Assembly: GCF_003065405.1 (NCBI RefSeq)
Contig: NZ_CP026947.1
Coordinates: 1,364,001-1,428,000 of the forward strand
Length of the DNA: 64,000 nt
Source: Corynebacterium yudongzhengii
Lineage (GTDB): Bacteria > Actinomycetota > Actinomycetes > Mycobacteriales > Mycobacteriaceae
Direction of reading: 5' to 3'
Positions within the stretch are counted from its first letter, which is position 1, and every line of letters begins with the position of its first letter. Made by a program: the position numbers and the translations under genes. The notes under the pieces were generated by a model. That model was not told the origin of the DNA. It made no database searches and saw nothing but the letters and a program-made list of their open reading frames with translations. Positions 1 through 7,908 of this stretch are shown piece after piece.

Positions 1-2
1 CC

Positions 3-749
3 GTCCTGTCGGTCTCGACGATGAACAACTGCGAAACCGCAGTTCACGTGATCGACGTTCCCTTTGTCCTGCCATTTCTCGCGCAGGGCAAGTTCACCGG
101 GGTCACCCTGCAGGGTGCAATGGACCTCAACGAGCAGTACCAGCAGCTCTACGGCGAGGGAAACTACATCCCGAACCTCTTTGTCACCTACTGGTCCTTC
201 CGTTTGATGATCGGCTTCATGGCGGTGCCCGCCATCATGGCCCTTGTCGCGTTGTGGAAGACCCGCGCGAAGAAGGTGCCCTCGCAGCGCTGGATCCAGA
301 CCACCTGCCTCATCGCCCTGCCGGCACCATGGATCTCCAACTTCTCGGGATGGGTGTTCACCGAGATGGGACGCCAACCATGGGTGGTCCACCCCAACCC
401 GGACTTTCAGGGTGCACCCGGCCCGAACGCGGAGGAGGCAATCCACATGACGGTCGATTTCGGCGTCTCCGACCACGCAGCCTGGCAGGTACTGCTGAGC
501 ATGGGCATCTTCACCGCCGTCTACGGCATCCTGGCGGTGCTGTGGTTCATGCTCATGCGTCGCTACGTCAGCCACGGGCTGGACCAACCGGGTATGGCCG
601 CCGGTGATGCCGCCGACCCCGCCACGGCCTCCTATGAACCCGCGGGAGAGGCGGAGCTTGCACCCCTGCATTTCGGGAGCACCGATTCCGCCCCGCCCGC
701 CGCGGATCGCACGCGGCATGACCGCGCAGTTGAAAGGGAGACACACTAA
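3..749 (+). CDS. cydA: cytochrome bd oxidase subunit I, 3' part (left-truncated by window)
   Basis: The reading frame is open to the left edge, so this is the C-terminal ~248 residues of CydA, the quinol-oxidising, haem-bearing membrane subunit of cytochrome bd oxidase. The family's strongly conserved GRQPW motif is visible (EMGRQPWVV, about 120 residues after the first in-window ATG at 21), together with hydrophobic segments before and after it (roughly 75-95, 95-115 and 155-180). The tail after the last membrane segment is Ala/Pro-rich and hydrophilic, which is variable in the family. The stop codon TAA overlaps the next start (TAATG), the arrangement expected for cydA-cydB coupling. The gene that follows is, however, not an intact cydB. 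Identification is firm; whether the oxidase works is doubtful. Confidence 0.9.
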   Translation, partial: VLSVSTMNNCETAVHVIDVPFVLPFLAQGKFTGVTLQGAMDLNEQYQQLYGEGNYIPNLFVTYWSFRLMIGFMAVPAIMALVALWKTRAKKVPSQRWIQTTCLIALPAPWISNFSGWVFTEMGRQPWVVHPNPDFQGAPGPNAEEAIHMTVDFGVSDHAAWQVLLSMGIFTAVYGILAVLWFMLMRRYVSHGLDQPGMAAGDAADPATASYEPAGEAELAPLHFGSTDSAPPAADRTRHDRAVERETH

Positions 750-1276
750 TGGATCTCAACACCGCCTGGGGCGATCAGGTATGGAACTTCGCTCTCGACC
801 CGGGTGAGCGATTGCTTGTTTCCGGTCCCACCGGGGCCGGAAAGACGACATTGCTGCAAACCATTGCGGGGCTGAACGCGCCGATATCGGGCAGTGTCTC
901 CGCCCCGCAGAACACCCGCTTTTTCGCCGAGGACGCCTGGATATTCTCCACCACGGTGCGCGAAAACCTTCGGGTTGGCGCCCCCGAGCTAGACGACGCG
1001 CTGGCTAAACAGGTCCTCAAGGCGGTCGGTTTTCCCTTCGGGCTCGACGTCGTTGTGGACAACGGCGCCGAATCCCTCTCGGCAGGGCAGCGCCGCCGCC
1101 TCCTGCTCGCCCGCGCCCTGTGCGGCGACGCCGAAGTGCTGCTTCTCGACGAGCCCACGGCCCACCTCACCCCCGATGACTCGGAGACGCTGCTGCACAT
1201 GCTGCTGACCCAGCCGCTGCCCGGCGCGCGGGCGCAGCGCACAGTGATCGTCGTCGCCCACGAAACAGGTGCTTAA
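749..1276 (+). pseudogene. cydB start fused to CydC/CydD-type ABC ATPase domain (deletion product)
   Basis: A 175-residue ORF that begins with MDLNTAW, which resembles the N-terminus of corynebacterial CydB, and switches at about residue 8 to an ABC nucleotide-binding domain. Walker A is GPTGAGKTT (residues ~25-33), the signature is LSAGQRRR (~110), Walker B is EVLLLDEPT (~130) and the H-loop is VVAHE near the C-terminus. Full CydC/CydD proteins are normally over 500 residues with six membrane helices; none is present here. The rest of cydB and the membrane parts of cydDC are missing. I infer one in-frame deletion between the start of cydB and the 3' end of cydC (or cydD). A functional orphan ATPase is possible but unlikely. 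Misassembly could give the same picture. Confidence 0.7.
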
Positions 1277-1294
1277 CGTGCTTTGCCGCAGGTC

Positions 1295-4033
1295 TTAACT
1301 GATCTGGTCAACCTGGTCGAGCTGGTCGATCGCATCGAGTGTGCCCGCGGGCCAGTCGACGTTCTTCGCCAGCGGAATCTGGTGGGAGGCCGATTCGAGG
1401 ATGTGCATGAAGTAGCCGGCGGTGTTCGGAATCGCGATGATGTCGCCGGCGGAGACACCACGTGGGAAGCGGATGCGGCGGCGCAGGATCACCTCATCCT
1501 CGATGCAGTACGCCCCGACCAAGAAGGCCTCGAGTTCCGCGGAATCCGGGGTGCGTTTCACCAGGATCGGATCGACGAGATAATCGTCCGAGGTAGTGCG
1601 GCACTGGGTGCGGTTCATGTGCAGACCCACCAGGGGAAGTCCGTCACTGCGGGTTTTCACGAACGCCACCTGGGCGAGGATCAGGCCGCAGCCGTCGAGT
1701 AGCGAGCGGCCCGGCTCGAGGTGCAGGCGCAACCCGCGCTCGCTGAGAGCCTCGGCGATGCCGTCGGAGAGCACCTGCTGCAACCACGCACCACGGGTCG
1801 GCTGCTGGTGGAAGGGATAATGCGTGCTCAACGGGTCGGACTTCCAGGTAAACGGTGCCGCGTAGCCGGCACGCTGCGTGCTGATCGCGCTGCAGTAGTC
1901 CTCCCACTGCTCGGCGTCGTCGAGATAGCTCATCGGCACCCCGCCCCCGATGTCGATGAACTCCGGGACGTGGCCGGCTGCGCGCAGGCTGTCGGTCAAC
2001 TCCATGCATTCGCGCAACGCCGCGGCCCGATCCGCCGCAGCGTAACCGTGCAGATGGGCGTGCACCCCGACAACCTTGACGCCCTCGACGGGGCGGGCAA
2101 GATGATTCTTCCAGGTATCGAGACGCTCGCCGAAACGCGTCGGGGGCATCATGGCGGGATCCGGGGCCAGACGTGGTGCAACATAGGCCGGGTTGCCGCC
2201 GGCGAGCTCGACGATACGGTCGTACTCATCACGGTTGTCGGCGGAGATGACCACACCCGACTCAATGGCCAGGCGCAGCAGGTGGTCGGTCTTGATCGCA
2301 GCCGAAACGATAATGCGCTCCCCCGGCACGCCCCGCATCAGGACCTGCCGCAACTCGTCGTAGCTGGCCACATCCACGCCGTGGCCGGCATCACGCACCG
2401 TGTCGACGAAGGCGATGCCCTTGTTCGCCTTGCGGGCGAAGAACACCTTCACCTCGACACCGCAGTCTGCCCCGGCCTGCACGAGCTCGTCGATGTTAGA
2501 CACCATCGGTTCTGGATTGAGGATGTTGACCGGGCTGGAGTAGGTATCGAGCAGGCTCTGGCACCGTTCCGGATCCGCGAGCAGCTCATCGACCCATCCC
2601 TCCGTGCGCGCGGTCAGCGGCGGTGTGCCGTGCACCCGCTGCGGGTGCACCATCGCGGCAGCCGAGACGCGCTTGGCCCAGGCTGGAATGACGTCGTCCT
2701 CGCTGCGGCGCAGCGTGTCGTGGCCGAGGATCCATCCCTCGCTCATCCGCCCGGCCGCGGCAAGATGCTTCTGGCCCACGAGTGTGCCGTCTGGCTCGAC
2801 GCGCAAGGCCCGATTGTTGCCGGTGTTGGTGTAGGTCTGCCCGATGCCCGCTTCCACCAGGAAGCCGACGAGCGTGCCCGGCACGACACCGGCGGGCGCG
2901 GTGACTGAGTCGACGATGACGTCCGCCCCCACCTCCGCGGCGAGTGCGCGCAGGTCCTGGTCACCGCGCTGCATGACGTCGACACGCACACGCCCGGAAT
3001 CCAGTGCCTCGACCAGATCGCGGGCCGTGTCGGCGGGAGGCCCGAAGGCGACGCGCTCGAGCACGCGGGTGAGCCGGTAAAAGCGCTCGCCACCGAGGGT
3101 GTCGCGCCCGCCGAAGGAGGCGCGACGGATGATCTGCGGATAGAGGGTTCGGAAGGTGTATCCCACTGCCAGTGCTGCAGTCCACGGCCGGGTTGCCTCG
3201 GCCGCAGCCAGTGAGGTGCGCAGCTCGGCCACGGCATCCCCGGTGAAGTCGGTGCCGTCGATCACGGCCGCGACATCGCCGTCACCACCCTGGGCGCGCA
3301 GAATAGTCTGCGCGGCCTCGGTCAGAATCGCGCGGAACTGGTCGAAGCCCTCACAGCGCCGGATTTCCTCCGCGTGAGGCGCCAGAGCAGACGCACGTGC
3401 CGCCTCATCCTCGGGATAGGCCTTGACTTCCATGAACCGGCCGGTTCGGGTGACCGGGTAGATCCTTCGGGCGGGAACGTAGCGGACCACATCCATAAAC
3501 GACAACGCTGCCCCGCGCACGAGCAGGACGTCGCCGCGCCCGATCGAGTCGAGATTCGTATGCGGGTAGGCGCTTTGCGCACCTACCACCGGTTCGGCGG
3601 GAGCATGGCCGGTGCACAGCAGGACCTCGGCAAACAGCTCGCCCTCGACCACAACACCGCCGTCGACGGGAGTGAGGTTTGAAACCTTGCGCTCAATCAT
3701 CTCGAGAGTGCAACCGCGCGGGAGGTTCTCGCGCAGCGCTTCCCAGGAGGCGAGGAGGAATTGCCCCACCGTGCGGCGGGAGGGAAAGTCGTCGTCCGCG
3801 CCACGCCAGGTGTTGAAGGAACTCAATCGGGTCTCGATCACCCCGGAGGGGACGTTGAGCAGCCATTGCTCGGGCGTATCGGGCCGGAAGGCATCCGGTG
3901 CACTGAGAGCGTCGAGGGGGGCGTCGTTAAGCACCGACAACTCGATTCGCGCACCACGCTGCCGGGCACGTTCCATCAGCTCCTCAGCCGCCCAGAGTCC
4001 GCGCGGTCCTGCGCCGATGATTGCTACCTTCAC
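1295..4033 (-). CDS. FAD/NAD(P)-binding domain fused to Y4yA/SbnH-like PLP-dependent decarboxylase
   Basis: A 912-residue two-domain protein. Residues 1-~480 form an FAD/NAD(P)-binding region of the NAD_binding_9 type: dinucleotide-binding start VAIIGAGPRG (3-12) and LLCTGHAP near 140. Residues ~490-912 are a fold-III PLP decarboxylase related to Orn/Dap decarboxylases: FFARKANKG (the PLP-binding Lys near 533), HAHLHGY, FIDIGGGVP, LEPGRSLLDGCG and GAYCIEDE, where the catalytic-type Cys is kept. The best family match I recognise is Y4yA, and more distantly SbnH of staphyloferrin B synthesis. It starts with GTG overlapping the stop of the upstream SbnA-like gene (GTGA), so the two are translationally coupled. 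I infer a joint role in making a diaminopropionate-derived compound; the substrate is unknown. Confidence 0.75.
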   Translation of the reverse strand: MKVAIIGAGPRGLWAAEELMERARQRGARIELSVLNDAPLDALSAPDAFRPDTPEQWLLNVPSGVIETRLSSFNTWRGADDDFPSRRTVGQFLLASWEALRENLPRGCTLEMIERKVSNLTPVDGGVVVEGELFAEVLLCTGHAPAEPVVGAQSAYPHTNLDSIGRGDVLLVRGAALSFMDVVRYVPARRIYPVTRTGRFMEVKAYPEDEAARASALAPHAEEIRRCEGFDQFRAILTEAAQTILRAQGGDGDVAAVIDGTDFTGDAVAELRTSLAAAEATRPWTAALAVGYTFRTLYPQIIRRASFGGRDTLGGERFYRLTRVLERVAFGPPADTARDLVEALDSGRVRVDVMQRGDQDLRALAAEVGADVIVDSVTAPAGVVPGTLVGFLVEAGIGQTYTNTGNNRALRVEPDGTLVGQKHLAAAGRMSEGWILGHDTLRRSEDDVIPAWAKRVSAAAMVHPQRVHGTPPLTARTEGWVDELLADPERCQSLLDTYSSPVNILNPEPMVSNIDELVQAGADCGVEVKVFFARKANKGIAFVDTVRDAGHGVDVASYDELRQVLMRGVPGERIIVSAAIKTDHLLRLAIESGVVISADNRDEYDRIVELAGGNPAYVAPRLAPDPAMMPPTRFGERLDTWKNHLARPVEGVKVVGVHAHLHGYAAADRAAALRECMELTDSLRAAGHVPEFIDIGGGVPMSYLDDAEQWEDYCSAISTQRAGYAAPFTWKSDPLSTHYPFHQQPTRGAWLQQVLSDGIAEALSERGLRLHLEPGRSLLDGCGLILAQVAFVKTRSDGLPLVGLHMNRTQCRTTSDDYLVDPILVKRTPDSAELEAFLVGAYCIEDEVILRRRIRFPRGVSAGDIIAIPNTAGYFMHILESASHQIPLAKNVDWPAGTLDAIDQLDQVDQIS

Positions 4034-4983
4034 GTCACGTTCCTTTCCACCCAGTCGTCGTTGTAGATCGTATCCAGATACGCACGGCCGTCATCATGGA
4101 AGATGGCGACGATCTCAGCGGCCGGATTCTGCTGCGCCAGCGTATCGACGGCCCAGGCCACCGCGCCGCCGGAGGCCCCTGGCAAAAACCCCGTTAAGCG
4201 CGCGGTGCGCCGTGCCGCCGCAACCGCATCACGGGCGGCGACCCGGATGACTTCATCGGGCTGTCCCAGGGTGGACAATTCCGTGACCACCCCCGCACCG
4301 TATCCGGGCAGGATGCGTGTGCCCCGAGTGCCGCCGAAGAGCACGGAACCCTCCGCATCCACGGCGACCACGCGGGTGGGCATGTCGTGTTCGCGCACGT
4401 AGCGCAGACACCCGCCAACCGTACCGGTCGTGCTCACCGCCACGGCGAGAATCTCAGGGGCATGGCCGAGCTGCGCGACGACTTCTCGCATCGTGCCCTG
4501 GCTGTGGGCGATGAATGCCGCCTGGTTCGAGTACTGGTCGAGATTGACCGCGCCAAGCGTTCGCTTCAGTTCCGCCACTTTGTCCCGGCGCGCCACGAGC
4601 CAGTCGCCACTTACTGGGTCGGGGTCCGTAACCTCGTGAATCCTCGCCCCGAGCGCGCGGATGTGGGCCAGGGTGGAGGCGTTGGTGCGACGATCGACAA
4701 CGCAGTGGAACTCCCAGCCGCCGAGGGCCGCCTCACGTGCGAGTGCCACCCCGAGGTTGCCGGAGCTGGATTCGACCACGCAGGTGCCCGGTCCAATCAG
4801 CCCCCGCTCGGTGGCATCGCGGACCATCGCGCGCGCTGTGCGGTCCTTGGCGCTTCCACCGGGGTTAAAGGATTCGAGTTTGCCCCAGATTGGGCCTGCA
4901 CCGGCCGGGCGTATCCCGTCCATTGTGATCAAGGGGGTGTGCCCGATCGTTGACAGGATCCCCTGTGACGAGTCAGTTGGCAT
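4030..4983 (-). CDS. SbnA-like PLP-dependent synthase (cysteine synthase family)
   Basis: A fold-II PLP enzyme of the cysteine synthase/SbnA group. The PLP lysine lies in NPGGSAKDR (Lys46), and ESSSGNLGVALA (about 78-89) is the substrate/PLP loop. SbnA condenses O-phosphoserine with glutamate to give the precursor of L-2,3-diaminopropionate; cysteine synthases make cysteine from O-acetylserine. Pairing with a Y4yA/SbnH-like decarboxylase favours the SbnA-type reaction. I chose ATG at 4983 because an AAGG box lies just upstream and family homology (ILSTIGHTPL) starts there; a longer ORF begins at 5022. The GTGA overlap with the next gene indicates one operon. A plain cysteine synthase cannot be excluded. 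Confidence 0.75.
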   Translation of the reverse strand: MPTDSSQGILSTIGHTPLITMDGIRPAGAGPIWGKLESFNPGGSAKDRTARAMVRDATERGLIGPGTCVVESSSGNLGVALAREAALGGWEFHCVVDRRTNASTLAHIRALGARIHEVTDPDPVSGDWLVARRDKVAELKRTLGAVNLDQYSNQAAFIAHSQGTMREVVAQLGHAPEILAVAVSTTGTVGGCLRYVREHDMPTRVVAVDAEGSVLFGGTRGTRILPGYGAGVVTELSTLGQPDEVIRVAARDAVAAARRTARLTGFLPGASGGAVAWAVDTLAQQNPAAEIVAIFHDDGRAYLDTIYNDDWVERNVT

Positions 4984-5150
4984 AATCACAACCTTATGTG
5001 TTTGCGGGAAGAGCTGTCGCATACGGCCGGCCGCAGCTTAGGAGTGCGCATGTTTCGCGTTGCGTTCACGCACCCGCAAGGCCGTGTTCATCTCCCTTCC
5101 CTATGGTGTGACCAGCCAATTGTGATCCCTGCGCCGAGGAAGGTTCCCAC

Positions 5151-6458
5151 GTGTCCAATAAGTCCCCCATGTCGCACAGGCTCTCCCGCCGTTCCCTGCT
5201 CATCGGCGGCGGGCTCGCGGGAGCAGTCGCCGCCGGCGCCACCACACGGTTCGGAGCTGCCCAGCCAGCCACTGCCCAGTCTGCCGCGGCCCGGCAGCAA
5301 TCTGCCGCACTACCACTGCGTTTCGATGCCAACGGGCGATTCACAATCGTCCAATTCAACGACACCCAGGACGGTCCCTTGACCGACCGCCGCACCATCG
5401 AGTTCATGGGCCGGGTGCTCGATCAGGAGCGCCCCGGATTCGCGCTCATCAACGGTGACGTGATCGACGGGTCGCCGACGACGCCGGAGGAAGTGTTCCA
5501 GGCGATCAACAACGTGGTCATGCCGATGGAGTCGCGTGGCATTCCGTGGGCGATCACCTACGGCAACCACGACGAGGACTCCGTCTCGGACCACGGCACC
5601 GGGGTGATGGAGTCCCATATGAGTGAGTTCGTGCGCTCCTACAAGTACAACCTCAACCCGCCGGCGGGTGATCGGGCCTTCGGCCACTCCGATGCCCAGC
5701 TGCTCGTCGAGTCCGCCCGTAACGCCGGCAGTGCTGCCTTTGCGGTGTGGCTGCTGGACTCCGGTAACTACATGCCGGATCAGTTCCAGGACGCCGCCGG
5801 TGAGGATGTCCCCCACTACGACTACATCCGCCCGGCCCAGATCGAGTGGTACCTCGATCGATCCCGTGAGGCCGAGACCCGTTTCGGTGCGCCCGTGCCG
5901 GGACTGATGTTCTTCCACATCCCCACCTACGAACACCGCGACATGTGGTTCGGCGGCGCGGAGAAGAGCGGTGCGATCGATCACTCCGCTGCTGTTGCCA
6001 AGCACGGCATCGACGGGATGAAAAACGAGGACGTTTACTACGGTGCCTTCAACTCCGGAATCTACGCCGCCGTGCGCGACCGCGGCGACGTACAGGGCAT
6101 CTACTGCGGTCACGACCACATCAACAGCTACTACGGCGATTACTACGGCGTGGAGCTCGGGTACTGCCCCGGCACCGGGTTCGCCCCCTACGGGCTTCAC
6201 GACGGCACCCGCGACCAGCACACCCTGCGCGGGGCCCGGGTCTTCGAGCTGGACGAAAACACCGAGCGCGTCTATACGGCAACCCGCCTCATCTTCGCCA
6301 AAGATCTCGGCGCGGACATGGCTCCGGCCACGCAGCCCATCGATGCTCCGGCGCCGATCCCAGACTACGTCACCATCCCTGCGGTGACCCCGACGCCGGT
6401 GGCACCCGCCGAGCCAGCCACCTCGGCGTCGAGCGGGTCCTCCGGCTCGTCCGTCTAA
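5151..6458 (+). CDS. Tat-exported metallophosphoesterase (Dcr2-like calcineurin family)
   Basis: A 435-residue secreted phosphoesterase. The N-terminus has a twin-arginine signal (SRRSLLIGGG, residues ~13-22) followed by a hydrophobic Ala/Gly stretch. The metal-binding blocks occur in family order: FNDTQDG, INGDVIDG, YGNHDEDS, FFHIPTYEH and CGHDHINS, as in the purple-acid-phosphatase-like/Dcr2 group. The C-terminus is Pro/Ala/Ser-rich, perhaps a wall-spanning or linker tail. The start is GTG at 5151, preceded by GAGGAAGG with good spacing; the in-frame ATG at 5169 is an alternative that keeps the Tat motif. It is transcribed divergently from the SbnA-like operon. The substrate (phosphomonoester or diester) cannot be told from the sequence. 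Confidence 0.85.
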   Translation: MSNKSPMSHRLSRRSLLIGGGLAGAVAAGATTRFGAAQPATAQSAAARQQSAALPLRFDANGRFTIVQFNDTQDGPLTDRRTIEFMGRVLDQERPGFALINGDVIDGSPTTPEEVFQAINNVVMPMESRGIPWAITYGNHDEDSVSDHGTGVMESHMSEFVRSYKYNLNPPAGDRAFGHSDAQLLVESARNAGSAAFAVWLLDSGNYMPDQFQDAAGEDVPHYDYIRPAQIEWYLDRSREAETRFGAPVPGLMFFHIPTYEHRDMWFGGAEKSGAIDHSAAVAKHGIDGMKNEDVYYGAFNSGIYAAVRDRGDVQGIYCGHDHINSYYGDYYGVELGYCPGTGFAPYGLHDGTRDQHTLRGARVFELDENTERVYTATRLIFAKDLGADMAPATQPIDAPAPIPDYVTIPAVTPTPVAPAEPATSASSGSSGSSV

Positions 6459-6472
6459 CCCCCACCCCACAC

Positions 6473-6559
6473 ATGCTGACCAGTACATGCTTGTTCATCG
6501 AGTTAAGCTGTCACACCGAGCGCCCTCCACTCGACTGACAAGCATGTACTGGTCAGCAT
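6473..6559. repeat. 22-bp perfect inverted repeat with ~43-nt spacer
   Basis: The left arm (6473-6494, starting ATGCTGACCAGTACATG) and the right arm (6538-6559) are exact reverse complements over 22 bp. After three mismatches a further six bases (TCGAGT/ACTCGA) pair, so the stem extends inward to about 31 positions. It lies between the metallophosphoesterase stop and the pcaC promoter. No T-tract follows, so a simple terminator is unlikely. It could be a paired operator or a decayed mobile-element end. Confidence 0.85.
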
Positions 6560-6590
6560 CTGGCAGGAGTCAACCACGGCTCAGGCCAAC

Positions 6591-6596
6591 TAGACT
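6591..6596 (+). promoter_or_regulatory. -10 box TAGACT of a probable leaderless pcaC transcript
   Basis: TAGACT lies 7 bases before the ATG at 6604 and no Shine-Dalgarno sequence lies between them. Transcription would start at or within a base or two of the start codon. Confidence 0.55.
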
Positions 6597-6603
6597 GCAG
6601 GTC

Positions 6604-7005
6604 ATGGCCAAGGACATTGATTCACGTTATGACGACGGCATCGCGGTGCGTCGTGAGGTGATGGGCGACGGATTCGTCGACGCCGCCCTCGAGCGCGCCG
6701 CCGGTTCAGACGGTGAGGAACTGCAGAACCACATCACCGCCACCGTCTGGGGTTCGGTGTGGACGCGCGAGGGACTGAGCCGGCGCGACCGCAGTCTGCT
6801 CAACATCGGCATGCTCGTCGCCCTTCGGTCCACCGAGGAGCTGCGCGGGCATGTGCGCGGAGCACTGACCAACGGCCTGAGCCGTGAGGAGATCACCGAG
6901 GCGATCATCCACGCGAGCGGTTACTGCGGGGCGCCCGCGGCGTTGTCGGCGATGAAGGTCGCACAGGAGGTCCTCGAGGCGGAACTTGGGCCGCGTGAGT
7001 CTTGA
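6604..7005 (+). CDS. pcaC: 4-carboxymuconolactone decarboxylase family protein
   Basis: A 133-residue member of the CMD family (PcaC of the beta-ketoadipate pathway, which decarboxylates 4-carboxymuconolactone). The PcaC signature is clear in the C-terminal half: RGHVRGALTNGLSREEI followed by SGYCGAPAA, with the conserved His and Cys. Length is normal for stand-alone PcaC. The start at 6604 (MAKDIDSRYDDG) fits the family and sits just after a -10 box; a longer frame beginning at 6487 would run through the inverted repeat and is rejected. No other pca genes are nearby, so the pathway context is missing and a related peroxidase-type role is possible. Confidence 0.8.
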   Translation: MAKDIDSRYDDGIAVRREVMGDGFVDAALERAAGSDGEELQNHITATVWGSVWTREGLSRRDRSLLNIGMLVALRSTEELRGHVRGALTNGLSREEITEAIIHASGYCGAPAALSAMKVAQEVLEAELGPRES

Positions 7006-7022
7006 ATCACGGCGCCTGAGAA

Positions 7023-7844
7023 TTAACCGCCCAAGTCGAGGACGCCGCGCACCCGCACGCTGACGCGCCCACCGACCCAGATTTGGTCGCCGTCGTCGCG
7101 GACGTCGATACGCCCCGCCCTGCCGACCTGCATCCCCTGGACTGCGGTATAGGACGCAGGTGCGATCTCGCGCGAGCGCATCCACTGGGCAAGCGCGGCG
7201 TTGAGGCTACCAGTAACCGGGTCCTCATACTCGGGTCTGAACCCGCGTACCTCGTAGAGGGGATCATCTCGCCCCGTCAGCGCAACGACCCCGAGCTTGA
7301 GCTCACCCGAGTACGACAGTGCACGAAGCGTATCGACGTCCGCCACCTGGACCATGATCCAACCTGGGCCGTTATCGCCCCAGGCAGCGGCGTGGATTTC
7401 CTTCATGCCGAGACCGAGGGACTTGGCCACCCGGTCCAGCTCTGCTGCGCTGAGCGGCCCGCACTTTGTTAACGGTGGCGCGGCGAACGCCAGCTGTTCG
7501 CCGTCGACACGCACGGCGACGGTGCCGGACTCGCATTCCTGCATTAAAACCCCGGGTTTTCGTGGGGTGCCGCCCAATTCGAGCCACGCTTTGGCCGTTC
7601 CCAGCGTGGGGTGGCCGGCGAAGGGCAGTTCGCGCGCCGGCGTGAATATGCGCACCCGGTAATCCGCGTTCGGATCGCGCGGGGTGAGGATGAAGGTGGT
7701 CTCGGAAAAGTTCGTCCACGATGCAATGCGCTGCATCATGGACGTATCCAGAGCATCGGCACCGGCGACAACGGCCAGTGGATTGCCGGTGAACGCACCA
7801 GAGACGAAGACGTCCAGTTCCAAAAAATCGAGCTGAGCTGCCAT
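7023..7844 (-). CDS. PhzF family isomerase/epimerase-like protein
   Basis: A 273-residue protein of the PhzF/diaminopimelate-epimerase-like fold, cofactor-independent isomerases acting on small metabolites. Family marks: DVFVSGAFTGNPLAVV at the N-terminus, the catalytic-region NFSETTF with its Glu (about 45-51), FAGHPTLG (about 73-80), and the second half-domain ending with EYEDPVTGSLNAAL. Length and order match full-length members. It converges on pcaC with a 17-bp gap. A perfect 18-bp palindrome sits just upstream of its ATG. The substrate is unknown for most members, including this one. Confidence 0.85.
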   Translation of the reverse strand: MAAQLDFLELDVFVSGAFTGNPLAVVAGADALDTSMMQRIASWTNFSETTFILTPRDPNADYRVRIFTPARELPFAGHPTLGTAKAWLELGGTPRKPGVLMQECESGTVAVRVDGEQLAFAAPPLTKCGPLSAAELDRVAKSLGLGMKEIHAAAWGDNGPGWIMVQVADVDTLRALSYSGELKLGVVALTGRDDPLYEVRGFRPEYEDPVTGSLNAALAQWMRSREIAPASYTAVQGMQVGRAGRIDVRDDGDQIWVGGRVSVRVRGVLDLGG

Positions 7845-7857
7845 GATCTGGAACTCT

Positions 7858-7875
7858 ACTCTGCAGCTGCAGAGT
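7858..7875. promoter_or_regulatory. perfect 18-bp palindrome upstream of phzF
   Basis: ACTCTGCAGCTGCAGAGT is fully self-complementary and lies 13 bp before the phzF start codon (minus strand), where a repressor could block transcription or initiation. Function inferred from position only. Confidence 0.35.
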
Positions 7876-7908
7876 CAGCCGGTGCGAGCCTGTTTCACGG
7901 CCGGCACA

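Noticed and set aside
4984..5150. DtxR/IdeR iron box for the SbnA-like operon
   Set aside because: Only a partial half-site (CTTAGGAG) is visible; it does not form a 19-bp palindrome, so I do not claim iron control.
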